Assembly: GCA_902462635.1 (NCBI GenBank)
Contig: CABQCN010000068.1
Span: forward strand, 1-7,266
DNA length: 7,266 bases
DNA from: an uncultured Oscillospiraceae bacterium
GTDB lineage: Bacteria > Bacillota > Clostridia > UBA1212 > UBA1255
Direction of reading: 5' to 3'
Shown one piece after another: positions 1 to 5,431 of this stretch. How positions within the stretch are numbered: the first letter of the stretch is position 1; the number at the start of each line of letters is the position of its first letter. The notes beneath the pieces were generated by a model. The model was not told the DNA's origin. It saw only the letters and a program-made list of their open reading frames with translations, and made no database searches. The position numbers were made by a program, and so were the translations under genes.

Positions 1-1143
1 TGCCTTCAGCATCCGGATCTCATTGCGATGCTTCTCCGTGACAGAATGGCTGACCGGCAGCGTTCCCAGCGTATACTGCATCAATTCCTCATCCATATAG
101 ATAAAACGGATAAAGTCCTTGCATACCTGAATCTTGTCCGGATCTCCGTTATCGAATACGCAAAATCCATTGGTACTGCTGGTACAATATCCGGCTCCAT
201 CGAGGCTGGGAAAGTTTGCGGCAAAAACGTCCAATCCTTTGTTCCAGGCATCCCAAAGATTCGTGAGATTTCCTATACAGATGGCAATCTGTCCGTTATA
301 AAACAGGTTGACACAGTCCAGTAACTCCAGGTTCTCGGCGCCCTTGGGCGTGATACCCTGTGCATCCATATTTTGGATCCATTCCAACGCTCTGATCCCT
401 TCAGGCGTATTCACCGCGAAGCGGCCGGTTTCATCATAGAGCGATCCGCCGTACGCGCGCAGCAACGTCATGATATGGCTATCGCCCTGATTGTTGGCGG
501 CATACATTGTCATAGCAAATTTGTTCTGCTCGGACAGGGCGTCTTTCAGCTTGCGGAGAATCATATTGAATTCTTCGGTAGACCATTGGGCAATGGTATC
601 CTTTTCCGGGAGATATTCATGCAGTCCGGCTTCTTCCATCATGGTTTTATTGACCAACAGAGTATTTTGAAGCTGCTGGAACGGCATCGTGTACACCTTT
701 CCCTCGATAGAATTCTGTTCCCAGATCGTTTCGTCAATATCGGCACGCAGCTTTTCGTCGATGATATCGTCCAGAGAAACCAACCAGCCATTCGCAGCAT
801 AGGTAGCGATGTTATGCGAGCCGGCGTAGAAAATATCGGCAGCCTCGTCCGATCCGTGTTTGTCCGCAAGCTGTTCTTTCTCATCCGGATAGTTGTACCG
901 GCTGATCTCAAAGGTTACGTTATATTGATCGTACTGCGCCTTGAATTTTTCCGACGCCGCTATAAACAAATCATAGATTTCCACGTCGCCTATGCCCGGG
1001 ACGCTGCCAAGTCCGATCGGGGTCGTTTTGATCGCGATTGTCAGCGATTCTTTTTCTTTCTGCTTTTCTTTCGGATGACAGCCCATCAGGCCAAAGCAAA
1101 GGATAGCGGCAAACAGGACGCTCATACTTCTTTTTATCTTCAT
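1..1143 (-). CDS. ABC transporter solute-binding lipoprotein, carbohydrate type (family 1), C-terminus cut by window edge
   Basis: This reverse-strand frame has 381 codons without a stop and runs off the left edge. Residues 1-22 form a lipoprotein signal peptide: a basic start (MKIKR), a hydrophobic core, then L-M-G-C with Cys22 as the predicted lipidation site. A Lys/Glu-rich tether follows (24-32). The mature part has the pattern of COG1653-type sugar-binding proteins: DIFYAGS at 103-109, NGWLVSLDDII at 118-128, EGKVYTMPFQQLQNTLLVNK at 147-166, YGGSLYDETGRF at 231-242, FYNGQIAICIG at 281-291 and a late LPVSHSV at 362-368. Known members are usually about 420-450 aa, so perhaps 40-70 residues are missing. 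The start is set by a GGAGG 7 nt upstream and by the ATGA overlap with the kinase stop. The family delivers solutes to a membrane permease outside the cell membrane; no permease or ATPase gene is in view. Because it is coupled to a sensor kinase, it may serve the sensor instead. The ligand cannot be told from sequence. Confidence 0.93.
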   Translation of the reverse strand, partial: MKIKRSMSVLFAAILCFGLMGCHPKEKQKEKESLTIAIKTTPIGLGSVPGIGDVEIYDLFIAASEKFKAQYDQYNVTFEISRYNYPDEKEQLADKHGSDEAADIFYAGSHNIATYAANGWLVSLDDIIDEKLRADIDETIWEQNSIEGKVYTMPFQQLQNTLLVNKTMMEEAGLHEYLPEKDTIAQWSTEEFNMILRKLKDALSEQNKFAMTMYAANNQGDSHIMTLLRAYGGSLYDETGRFAVNTPEGIRALEWIQNMDAQGITPKGAENLELLDCVNLFYNGQIAICIGNLTNLWDAWNKGLDVFAANFPSLDGAGYCTSSTNGFCVFDNGDPDKIQVCKDFIRFIYMDEELMQYTLGTLPVSHSVTEKHRNEIRMLKA

Positions 1144-3290
1144 GTCAATTCCTCCCTATTCCGTAAATTACGGATTTTGTCCAGCAGCAGCGCGACATCC
1201 AACGGCTTCGTCACCACATCGTTCATACCGGCTGCCAGCGCTTTTTCCGCATCTTCGCGGAAGACATTGGCGGTTACGGCAAATATCGGAACGGATGCCG
1301 CGTCGGGCCGTGACAGCGCGCGGATTTTTCGCGCCGCCTCATAGCCGTCCATCAGCGGCATCTGAAGATCCATAAGAATGAGGTCGATAGAACCGGGTGC
1401 AGTGGAGTTAAAAACAGATACCGCTGCTTCCCCAGTATCCGCCTCTATAAATGTGCAGCCGTATTCCTCCAGAATAGAAACCACAATCATGCGGTTGATA
1501 TCGTTGTCTTCCGCTACTAATATCCGTTTGCCGTCGAGATTCCACGCCATATGCTCTTGCGCAGGAGCTGCCGGAGGCACGGGCGTCTGTGCGGCGGGAA
1601 ACGGAACGGAAACGGTGAAAACGGTGCCTTCACCGGGCTGGCTTTCTACCGAGATAGAGCCGCCCATCTTTTCTACAAGCGTCTTGCTTAAGGTGGTTCC
1701 TAATCCGGTGCCGTTCTGAGAGGCGGTTCGGCGTTCCTGCTCAAAAGGCCGCCAAATCCGCTGGAGAAATTCCGGACTCATGCCGCAGCCGGTATCGGAC
1801 ACGATAAAGGTTGTGTTTGCCGTTTCGTGTTCCATGCTCTGGCGGACAGTTAAAGTAACCGCGCCGCCTTCCGGCGTGAATTTCAGCGCATTCCCAAGAA
1901 GATTGGTGAGCACTTGTTTTACCCGCAGCGCATCTCCTATGACAAAGGGGTGTGCAAGACTGCCGATGTCTATGATAAAACGTAAGCCTTTCTCCTCCGC
2001 CTGAATTTCCAGAAGAGCGCGGAGATCTTCTATCACTGCCGCCAGATCCATTTTGTTCTGGTAGAGTTCCAACTGGCCGCTTTCGATTTTTGACATGTCC
2101 AGTACATCTGTGATAACGCTTTTTAAAAACGCAGCAGATACCTCTGCTTTCTTCAAATAGGTTTCCAGTTTGATCCGGTCGTCCAGATTCTGGCGCATCA
2201 GATACTGCAGCCCCGTAATCCCGTTGAGGGGCGTGCGGATCTCGTGGCTCATGTTGGTGAGAAACGCTGATTTGGCTTGTTCGGAAGCACGGGCGATCCG
2301 CGCCTCGTTGATACTGCGATATAAGAAAAAGGCAGCTGCAAGAATGAAAAGCCCCAACAGCAGGAAGAACGGTACCGACCGCAGGATCAGCGTACGAACC
2401 TGATCGGCGGTTACCTTTGTAGAAACGCGCACCACCACATACCAATCATTTCCGCCATGATGTTCCATGGGCTGGAATAGGGCGTAAAAACTCTCGCCGG
2501 CCACGTTATATTCGACAAAACAGCTTTCTCCGTTTTGGATCGCCTGCTTGCAGGCATCTAAAGAACCGCCGTTTTTAAATCGGGCATCTTCTATGGATGT
2601 TAAAAAGTTTTGTGTGACCGCGCCGCTGCTGTATTGCTGGCTGGCGGTAATAATGGCGCCGGACGGCTGCATTACAATGGCCACGCCCATTCCGTCGAAA
2701 CTCTCCATGCGCATCTGACCGACGACTTCCGAGATGGGAAGCAGCCCGACTACACCGGAAAGCGCCTGCTCTCCGCAAAGAACCGGTTCCTCCAGTCGGG
2801 TCCCATAAATCAGGTATTCGCCCCATTGCTCTCTGCTGTCCTCATCATATCGCGTTACAAAATTTCCATCCGCCTGTCGGAACGAGTCTTCCCAGGGCAT
2901 TTCTGAAAGGGCTGTTTCCAGATAAGTGCTGCTGTATACCTTCTCATTATCGGCGATAAGATATAGCTTATCAAAAGAAGTAGCTTTGGCTGCCACGCTC
3001 AAATCATAGATGCTATCCTTCAGCTGGCTGGACCGGGAGCTGCGAAGACGGGTCATAATTGAATTTAAATACGCCCATCTGCTATTCATCTGATTGACGA
3101 TATTCAAGTGATCATGATCGGCGATTTGCTCCATAAATGAAACCGTAGTGGAATAAACAGCTTGCCCGATGCTTATCTGATAAAGTCCGTACCCGCTGCC
3201 TAAAATGATCAGGGATACAAAAAGCAATATCAGCAGAGTCCGCCACTTATGTACGTCCGTTTGCACCCTGTTCTTGTGCCTTGCCATCAT
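1140..3290 (-). CDS. Membrane-bound hybrid sensor histidine kinase with C-terminal receiver domain
   Basis: The protein is 716 aa. In order it has: transmembrane segment 1 (about 18-38); an extracytoplasmic sensor region (about 39-303), probably dCache-like from its size and its late VVGLLPISEVVGQ and YVVVRVS strands; transmembrane segment 2 (about 304-324); HisKA with the H-box NMSHEIRTPLNG, phospho-acceptor His349; HATPase with N-box LTNLLGNALKF (461-471), G1 DTGCGM (499-504), F-box RIWRPFEQE (511-519) and G2 GTGLG (527-531); a Pro/Ala linker (565-580); and a receiver with acidic pair Glu594/Asp595, phospho-acceptor Asp641 (LMDLQMP), Thr673 and Lys695 (TKP). All key residues are present, so it should be active. 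Such kinases sense an external signal, autophosphorylate on His and pass phosphate to their own receiver; relay onward normally needs an Hpt protein and a response regulator, neither seen here. Two adjacent ATG codons open the frame. GGAGG lies 4 nt before the first (3290) and 7 nt before the second (3287), so 3287 may be the true start. Confidence 0.95.
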   Translation of the reverse strand: MMARHKNRVQTDVHKWRTLLILLFVSLIILGSGYGLYQISIGQAVYSTTVSFMEQIADHDHLNIVNQMNSRWAYLNSIMTRLRSSRSSQLKDSIYDLSVAAKATSFDKLYLIADNEKVYSSTYLETALSEMPWEDSFRQADGNFVTRYDEDSREQWGEYLIYGTRLEEPVLCGEQALSGVVGLLPISEVVGQMRMESFDGMGVAIVMQPSGAIITASQQYSSGAVTQNFLTSIEDARFKNGGSLDACKQAIQNGESCFVEYNVAGESFYALFQPMEHHGGNDWYVVVRVSTKVTADQVRTLILRSVPFFLLLGLFILAAAFFLYRSINEARIARASEQAKSAFLTNMSHEIRTPLNGITGLQYLMRQNLDDRIKLETYLKKAEVSAAFLKSVITDVLDMSKIESGQLELYQNKMDLAAVIEDLRALLEIQAEEKGLRFIIDIGSLAHPFVIGDALRVKQVLTNLLGNALKFTPEGGAVTLTVRQSMEHETANTTFIVSDTGCGMSPEFLQRIWRPFEQERRTASQNGTGLGTTLSKTLVEKMGGSISVESQPGEGTVFTVSVPFPAAQTPVPPAAPAQEHMAWNLDGKRILVAEDNDINRMIVVSILEEYGCTFIEADTGEAAVSVFNSTAPGSIDLILMDLQMPLMDGYEAARKIRALSRPDAASVPIFAVTANVFREDAEKALAAGMNDVVTKPLDVALLLDKIRNLRNREELT
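1151..1157 (-). promoter_or_regulatory. Ribosome binding site of the solute-binding protein, inside the kinase 3' end
   Basis: The minus strand reads AGGGAGG at 1157-1151, 7 nt before the ATG at 1143. These bases also encode Arg-Glu near the kinase C-terminus (…NREELT). Together with the ATGA stop/start overlap at 1143-1140, this is the classic arrangement for translational coupling. Confidence 0.85.
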
Positions 3291-3293
3291 TTT

Positions 3294-3300
3294 CCCTCCC
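3294..3300 (-). promoter_or_regulatory. Ribosome binding site of the hybrid kinase
   Basis: The minus strand reads GGGAGGG at 3300-3294, followed by AAA and tandem ATGATG. Spacing from GGAGG is 4 nt to the first ATG and 7 nt to the second, which favours initiation at 3287 over 3290, a one-residue difference. Confidence 0.8.
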
Positions 3301-3308
3301 GGTTCTTT

Positions 3309-3464
3309 TCAATAAGCGGCGGTTATGCAGGTTATCCGTTTGCGGTTTGAAGGGATCCCTCTGCGTTCCGTACAAGTGTTTTGGCTGGGAGCGCGGTGCA
3401 TGCCTGATAAAACCGTTGCGTTTTCTCCGGCGGATACTTTGCTGAACAAGGATATCTGATTCAT
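3309..3464 (-). CDS. Possible 51-aa leader protein upstream of the kinase (doubtful)
   Basis: An ATG at 3464 opens a 51-codon frame ending in TGA at 3311-3309, 18 nt before the first kinase ATG. AAAGGA sits 10 nt upstream of the ATG, slightly far for a ribosome site. The N-terminal part (MNQISLFSKVSAGENATVLSG) looks protein-like; the C-terminal half is rich in Arg, Cys, Thr and Ser and looks less so. I recognise no family. It lies after the intrinsic terminator of the leader, so it would be made only in read-through transcripts, as a leader peptide or small co-expressed protein would be. The same frame extends upstream to an ATG at 3539, but that part crosses the terminator and is not credible. 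It could easily be untranslated leader sequence. Confidence 0.25.
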   Translation of the reverse strand: MNQISLFSKVSAGENATVLSGMHRAPSQNTCTERRGIPSNRKRITCITAAY

Positions 3465-3492
3465 GTAAATAACGTCCTTTCGTAATATCTGC

Positions 3493-3548
3493 AAACAAAA
3501 ACCAGCCTTGCCATGCAAAACCGGTTTCCTAACAAGCAAACAGGCTGG
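3493..3548 (-). terminator. Intrinsic terminator in the leader of the kinase operon
   Basis: On the minus strand, CCAGCC (3548-3543), a 3-nt bulge and TTGC (3539-3536) pair with GCAA (3511-3508) and GGCTGG (3507-3502). The stem has 10 base pairs around a 24-nt apical region, and is followed directly by TTTTTGTTT (3501-3493). The U-tract is good only in the minus direction; the plus-strand side reads CTTTCTTCC. It stands about 200 nt before the kinase start with no convincing gene upstream of it on this strand, so it looks like an attenuator, or the end of a short independent RNA. Confidence 0.65.
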
Positions 3549-3641
3549 CTTTCTTCCGGATTTTGCGGAAAGGGAAGCCTCCTATCGCTTTGCGGTACTG
3601 CCTCTCGAAAGCTGTGCTAAATTTTAACGGTGAGGGCATAC
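3493..3641 (-). ncRNA. Structured leader RNA (candidate attenuator or riboswitch-like element) of the kinase operon
   Basis: Read on the minus strand, consecutive helices can be drawn by hand. Stem A pairs 3641-3632 with 3606-3595 (GTA-TGCC-CTC with GAG-A-GGCA-G-TAC, two single-base bulges). A mini hairpin CGC-AAA-GCG lies at 3594-3586. Stem B pairs GGCTT 3579-3575 with AAGCC 3551-3547 and continues, after an internal loop, as TTCCG 3570-3566 with CGGAA 3558-3554. The terminator comes last. The 3' strand of stem B shares two bases (3548-3547) with the 5' strand of the terminator, so the two compete at that junction, as aptamer-terminator pairs do. I could not match it to a known riboswitch class; the CGCAAAGC segment is only superficially like a cyclic-di-GMP-I core. 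It could be a cis-acting leader or a free small RNA. Confidence 0.4.
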
Positions 3642-3646
3642 TGTGT

Positions 3647-3663
3647 TGTCAATCAAAATGACA
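3647..3663. promoter_or_regulatory. 17-bp operator-like box, copy 1 (TGTCA-N7-TGACA)
   Basis: The sequence is TGTCAATCAAAATGACA, with 5-bp inverted arms around a 7-bp A/T-rich centre. It matches the second copy at 16 of 17 positions; the copies are 156 bp apart centre to centre, close to an integral number of helical turns (14.9 at 10.5 bp). It lies just before the structured leader of the kinase operon. Read on the minus strand it contains a perfect TTGACA (3652-3647), but the nearest -10-like TAAAAT is 20 nt away, so a promoter there would be suboptimal or activator-dependent. The duplicated box between divergent regulatory genes suggests a binding site for a dimeric regulator, most simply the adjacent XRE-type protein. 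Confidence 0.55.
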
Positions 3664-3742
3664 CGATATACCGTTGCTTTGGCAGTTTAAAATCTTTTCT
3701 ATATGATTCGCTGAAAAAGAAAATCACCCCTTAAATATTTAT

Positions 3743-3771
3743 ATAATACTATGATTTTATGTAGAGAACAA
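3743..3771 (-). promoter_or_regulatory. Candidate sigma-A promoter for the kinase operon
   Basis: On the minus strand TTGTTC (3771-3766) is followed after 17 nt by TATTAT (3748-3743), in a very A/T-rich stretch. The -10 matches consensus at 5 of 6 positions and the -35 at 3 of 6. Transcription would begin near 3736, giving a leader of roughly 445 nt that includes the first 17-bp box and the structured element. The alternative is the TTGACA within copy 1 of the box with TAAAAT 20 nt on; both are predictions. Confidence 0.4.
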
Positions 3772-3802
3772 GGTGCCTTTCTCATTTGGCATTGCCGTTT
3801 TT

Positions 3803-3819
3803 TGTCAATTAAAATGACA
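3803..3819. promoter_or_regulatory. 17-bp operator-like box, copy 2 (TGTCA-N7-TGACA)
   Basis: The sequence is TGTCAATTAAAATGACA, differing from copy 1 only at its eighth base (T for C). It ends 6 bp before the -35 element of the plus-strand regulator promoter, covering about -58 to -42 relative to the predicted start. That is a typical activator position, and also near enough to interfere with polymerase. It lies about 75 bp upstream of the minus-strand promoter candidate, so it could serve both directions. Confidence 0.6.
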
Positions 3820-3828
3820 ATTTAATTG
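3806..3828. repeat. Perfect 8-bp inverted repeat overlapping operator copy 2
   Basis: CAATTAAA (3806-3813) and TTTAATTG (3821-3828) are exact reverse complements separated by 7 bp. The repeat starts inside the second 17-bp box and ends in the -35 hexamer of the regulator promoter. Copy 1 has no equivalent. It may be a second, overlapping site or a chance result of A/T-rich DNA. Confidence 0.4.
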
Positions 3829-3854
3829 CAATATAGACCTTGAAAGGATATACT
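3826..3854 (+). promoter_or_regulatory. Sigma-A promoter of the XRE-type regulator gene
   Basis: TTGCAA (3826-3831), a 17-bp spacer, then TATACT (3849-3854); the predicted start is near 3861. The resulting leader is only about 16 nt and begins just before the ribosome site GGGGTGA (3864-3870), which lies 6 nt from the ATG at 3877. This is the clearest promoter in the divergent region. Confidence 0.65.
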
Positions 3855-3876
3855 AGACTTTGTGGGGTGATACGGC

Positions 3877-5382
3877 ATGCAGTTTTATGAAAAGCTGAAT
3901 TTTTTATTGGGGTTAACCTCTGCCACGAATCGAATGCTGGCGCAGGCAATCCAAGTAGATCCTTCCCTTATCAGCCGTCTTCGCACGGGAGCCAGAGGTT
4001 TACCGCGCGATCAAAAATATGCCAAACCTATGGCGCAGTATTTTACCAGACGGTGTACGACGGATTATCAGCGGCAGGCACTTTCCGAGATGCTGGGAAT
4101 TCGGCAGGTGATCCACGCCGATAACGCGCAGCTGACGGATATTTTGTATTATTGGCTTTGCGGGGAAACAGATGAAGTCACTAGGTTTATGCGCACCTTT
4201 GAAACCTTTTCTATTGAAGCTACCAATACCGCCGCAGAAAAGAGGAGCAGCCGGGCCAGTACGGGAAATTCCGTTTACTATGAAAATGAGGGAAAACGGG
4301 CTGCTGCCCGGGCTGTATATCAGCATCTTCTCTCCTTGGAAAAACCCGGGGCATTCTTTGTCTTTTCTGACGAAAGCGACGATTGGATCATGGAGGATTA
4401 TACATTTTCCCGCAATTTGCAGGAATGGGGTATGAATCTTCTGAATCGGGGCTTCAAAATCTGCCATATCACGCCGCCTGCCACATCCATCAACGAGGCG
4501 TTTGATTCGCTGACGCGATGGATCCCGCTTTATATGACGGGTCAGGTTGCTGTCTATGTCTATCCGAAATTGTGGAATAACGTGCATCAGCGGACGGTGG
4601 CGGTTATGCCGGGTGAAATTGCCATGACATCAAGCTCTGTCGCCGGTCAAACCGCCAGCCATGTCACCCTGTTGACCGCAGATGGGCGGTTGACGCAAGC
4701 TTATGCTTCGGAGTTCCGCGACTATCTTGCCCTCTGCCGCCCGATGCTGGAGGCCTTTACGCAGCCGGAAAATCTTATGAAGTGTTTCACACAGTTTTTG
4801 TTTTCCGACGGCGTGCGGATCCAACAGGTGATGTCTTTGTCGGCCGAATCCGCGCCGCCGGAACTGCTGGCCTTTTGTATGCAGAAAATAAAAGAACCGA
4901 ATCTGCAAAAGCTCGGGAGCCTATATCTGCGGGAAATTGAAACGATTGCCAAAAACCGGGAAAACTATGCGCTCATCGACATTGCCTATTTGGCCGGCGC
5001 CAGAGAGGTCCGAGACGGCACGGTTCCTATTATTTTTTCCTATGGCGTTGACACGAATCCACTCTATTATACGCCGGAATCATATATCTTACATCTTCGG
5101 AATATCCTATGGATTATGGAAAATTACAGCAATTATCATTTTGTACCCCTGCATTCGGAAGCAGACAGGAAGGGAACACTGATGGTAAAGGAAGGGAACC
5201 GGGCTCTTCTGGTACACGCGTCGCCTCCTATGGCGGCATTTGAAATCTCCCAACCGGATATCGTCCAACTTTGCCGGGAACATCTGATCCGGATTGCCAA
5301 CCGGGTCGGCTATACCGGCATCAACCGCATTAAGATCATGTCGCAGATTAAGGAATTGATTCGGGAACTGCAGGATTCCTGA
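3877..5382 (+). CDS. XRE-type helix-turn-helix regulator with a large unassigned C-terminal domain
   Basis: The protein is 501 aa. Residues about 5-55 form a Cro/C1-type DNA-binding head: helix 2 around NRMLAQAI (18-25), turn QVD (26-28), recognition helix PSLISRLR (29-36), then TGARGLPRD. A linker rich in Thr, Ala and Ser lies at about 112-132. The rest (about 135-501) is a mixed alpha/beta region with no motif I can name. It includes GAFFVFSDESDDW (158-170), WGMNLLNRGFKICHITPP (184-201), WIPLYMTGQVAVYVYP (215-230) and VPIIFSYGVDTNPLYY (383-398). No catalytic signature or membrane segment is evident, so an intracellular ligand- or partner-sensing role is an inference. The gene faces away from the kinase operon and shares with it a control region with two 17-bp boxes, as autoregulated local regulators do. 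It ends in tandem stops TGATGA followed by a terminator. The HTH call is firm; regulation of the kinase operon is a guess from context. Confidence 0.88.
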   Translation: MQFYEKLNFLLGLTSATNRMLAQAIQVDPSLISRLRTGARGLPRDQKYAKPMAQYFTRRCTTDYQRQALSEMLGIRQVIHADNAQLTDILYYWLCGETDEVTRFMRTFETFSIEATNTAAEKRSSRASTGNSVYYENEGKRAAARAVYQHLLSLEKPGAFFVFSDESDDWIMEDYTFSRNLQEWGMNLLNRGFKICHITPPATSINEAFDSLTRWIPLYMTGQVAVYVYPKLWNNVHQRTVAVMPGEIAMTSSSVAGQTASHVTLLTADGRLTQAYASEFRDYLALCRPMLEAFTQPENLMKCFTQFLFSDGVRIQQVMSLSAESAPPELLAFCMQKIKEPNLQKLGSLYLREIETIAKNRENYALIDIAYLAGAREVRDGTVPIIFSYGVDTNPLYYTPESYILHLRNILWIMENYSNYHFVPLHSEADRKGTLMVKEGNRALLVHASPPMAAFEISQPDIVQLCREHLIRIANRVGYTGINRIKIMSQIKELIRELQDS

Positions 5383-5396
5383 TGACGGCGCTTCCT

Positions 5397-5415
5397 GCCG
5401 GTATCCGGCCTTTTT
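5397..5415 (+). terminator. Intrinsic terminator of the XRE-type regulator gene
   Basis: GCCGG (5397-5401), loop TAT, CCGGC (5405-5409), one C, then TTTTT (5411-5415): a compact G/C hairpin with a U-run 15 nt after the stop codon. A second, overlapping symmetric element, CCGGC…GCCGG at 5405-5425 around TTTTTAAAAA, could form on the minus strand to end the convergent GntR gene. It has no U-tract after it, so that role is uncertain. Confidence 0.7.
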
Positions 5416-5431
5416 AAAAAGCCGGTCACTG

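Noticed and set aside
1141..1150. TGTCAATT at the binding-protein start as a third copy of the 17-bp box
   Set aside because: Only the left half matches; no TGACA arm follows, and the bases are explained by the ATGA junction and the last kinase codons.
373..1344. Plus-strand 323-codon ORF opposite the solute-binding protein
   Set aside because: It is antisense to two clear genes, rich in Phe, Arg and Ile without domains, and extends across the kinase/binding-protein junction. It is a shadow of codon bias on the other strand.
1741..2445. Minus-strand 234-codon ORF within the kinase gene
   Set aside because: It overlaps the HisKA and HATPase coding region in another frame, with Arg/Gly/Cys-rich composition and no motif.
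3247..3498. Minus-strand 83-codon ORF running into the kinase start
   Set aside because: It starts inside the terminator region, overlaps the first kinase codons in another frame, and is Arg/Lys/Gln-rich and low in hydrophobics.
3581..3594. Resemblance to a cyclic-di-GMP-I riboswitch core (CGCAAAGCGATAGG on the minus strand)
   Set aside because: The expected preceding GNRA-capped hairpin and the GGCAAA/UUGCC closing pair are missing, and CGC-AAA-GCG can simply be a small hairpin. Not enough to name the class.
3590..3606. Resemblance to the T-box sequence (GGCAGTACCGC against GGGTGGNACCGCG)
   Set aside because: The bases that must pair with the tRNA 3' end (UGGN) read CAGT, and no specifier stem is apparent upstream.
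4000..4587. Minus-strand 195-codon ORF opposite the XRE-type gene
   Set aside because: It lies wholly inside a convincing gene, with no ribosome site or recognisable domain.
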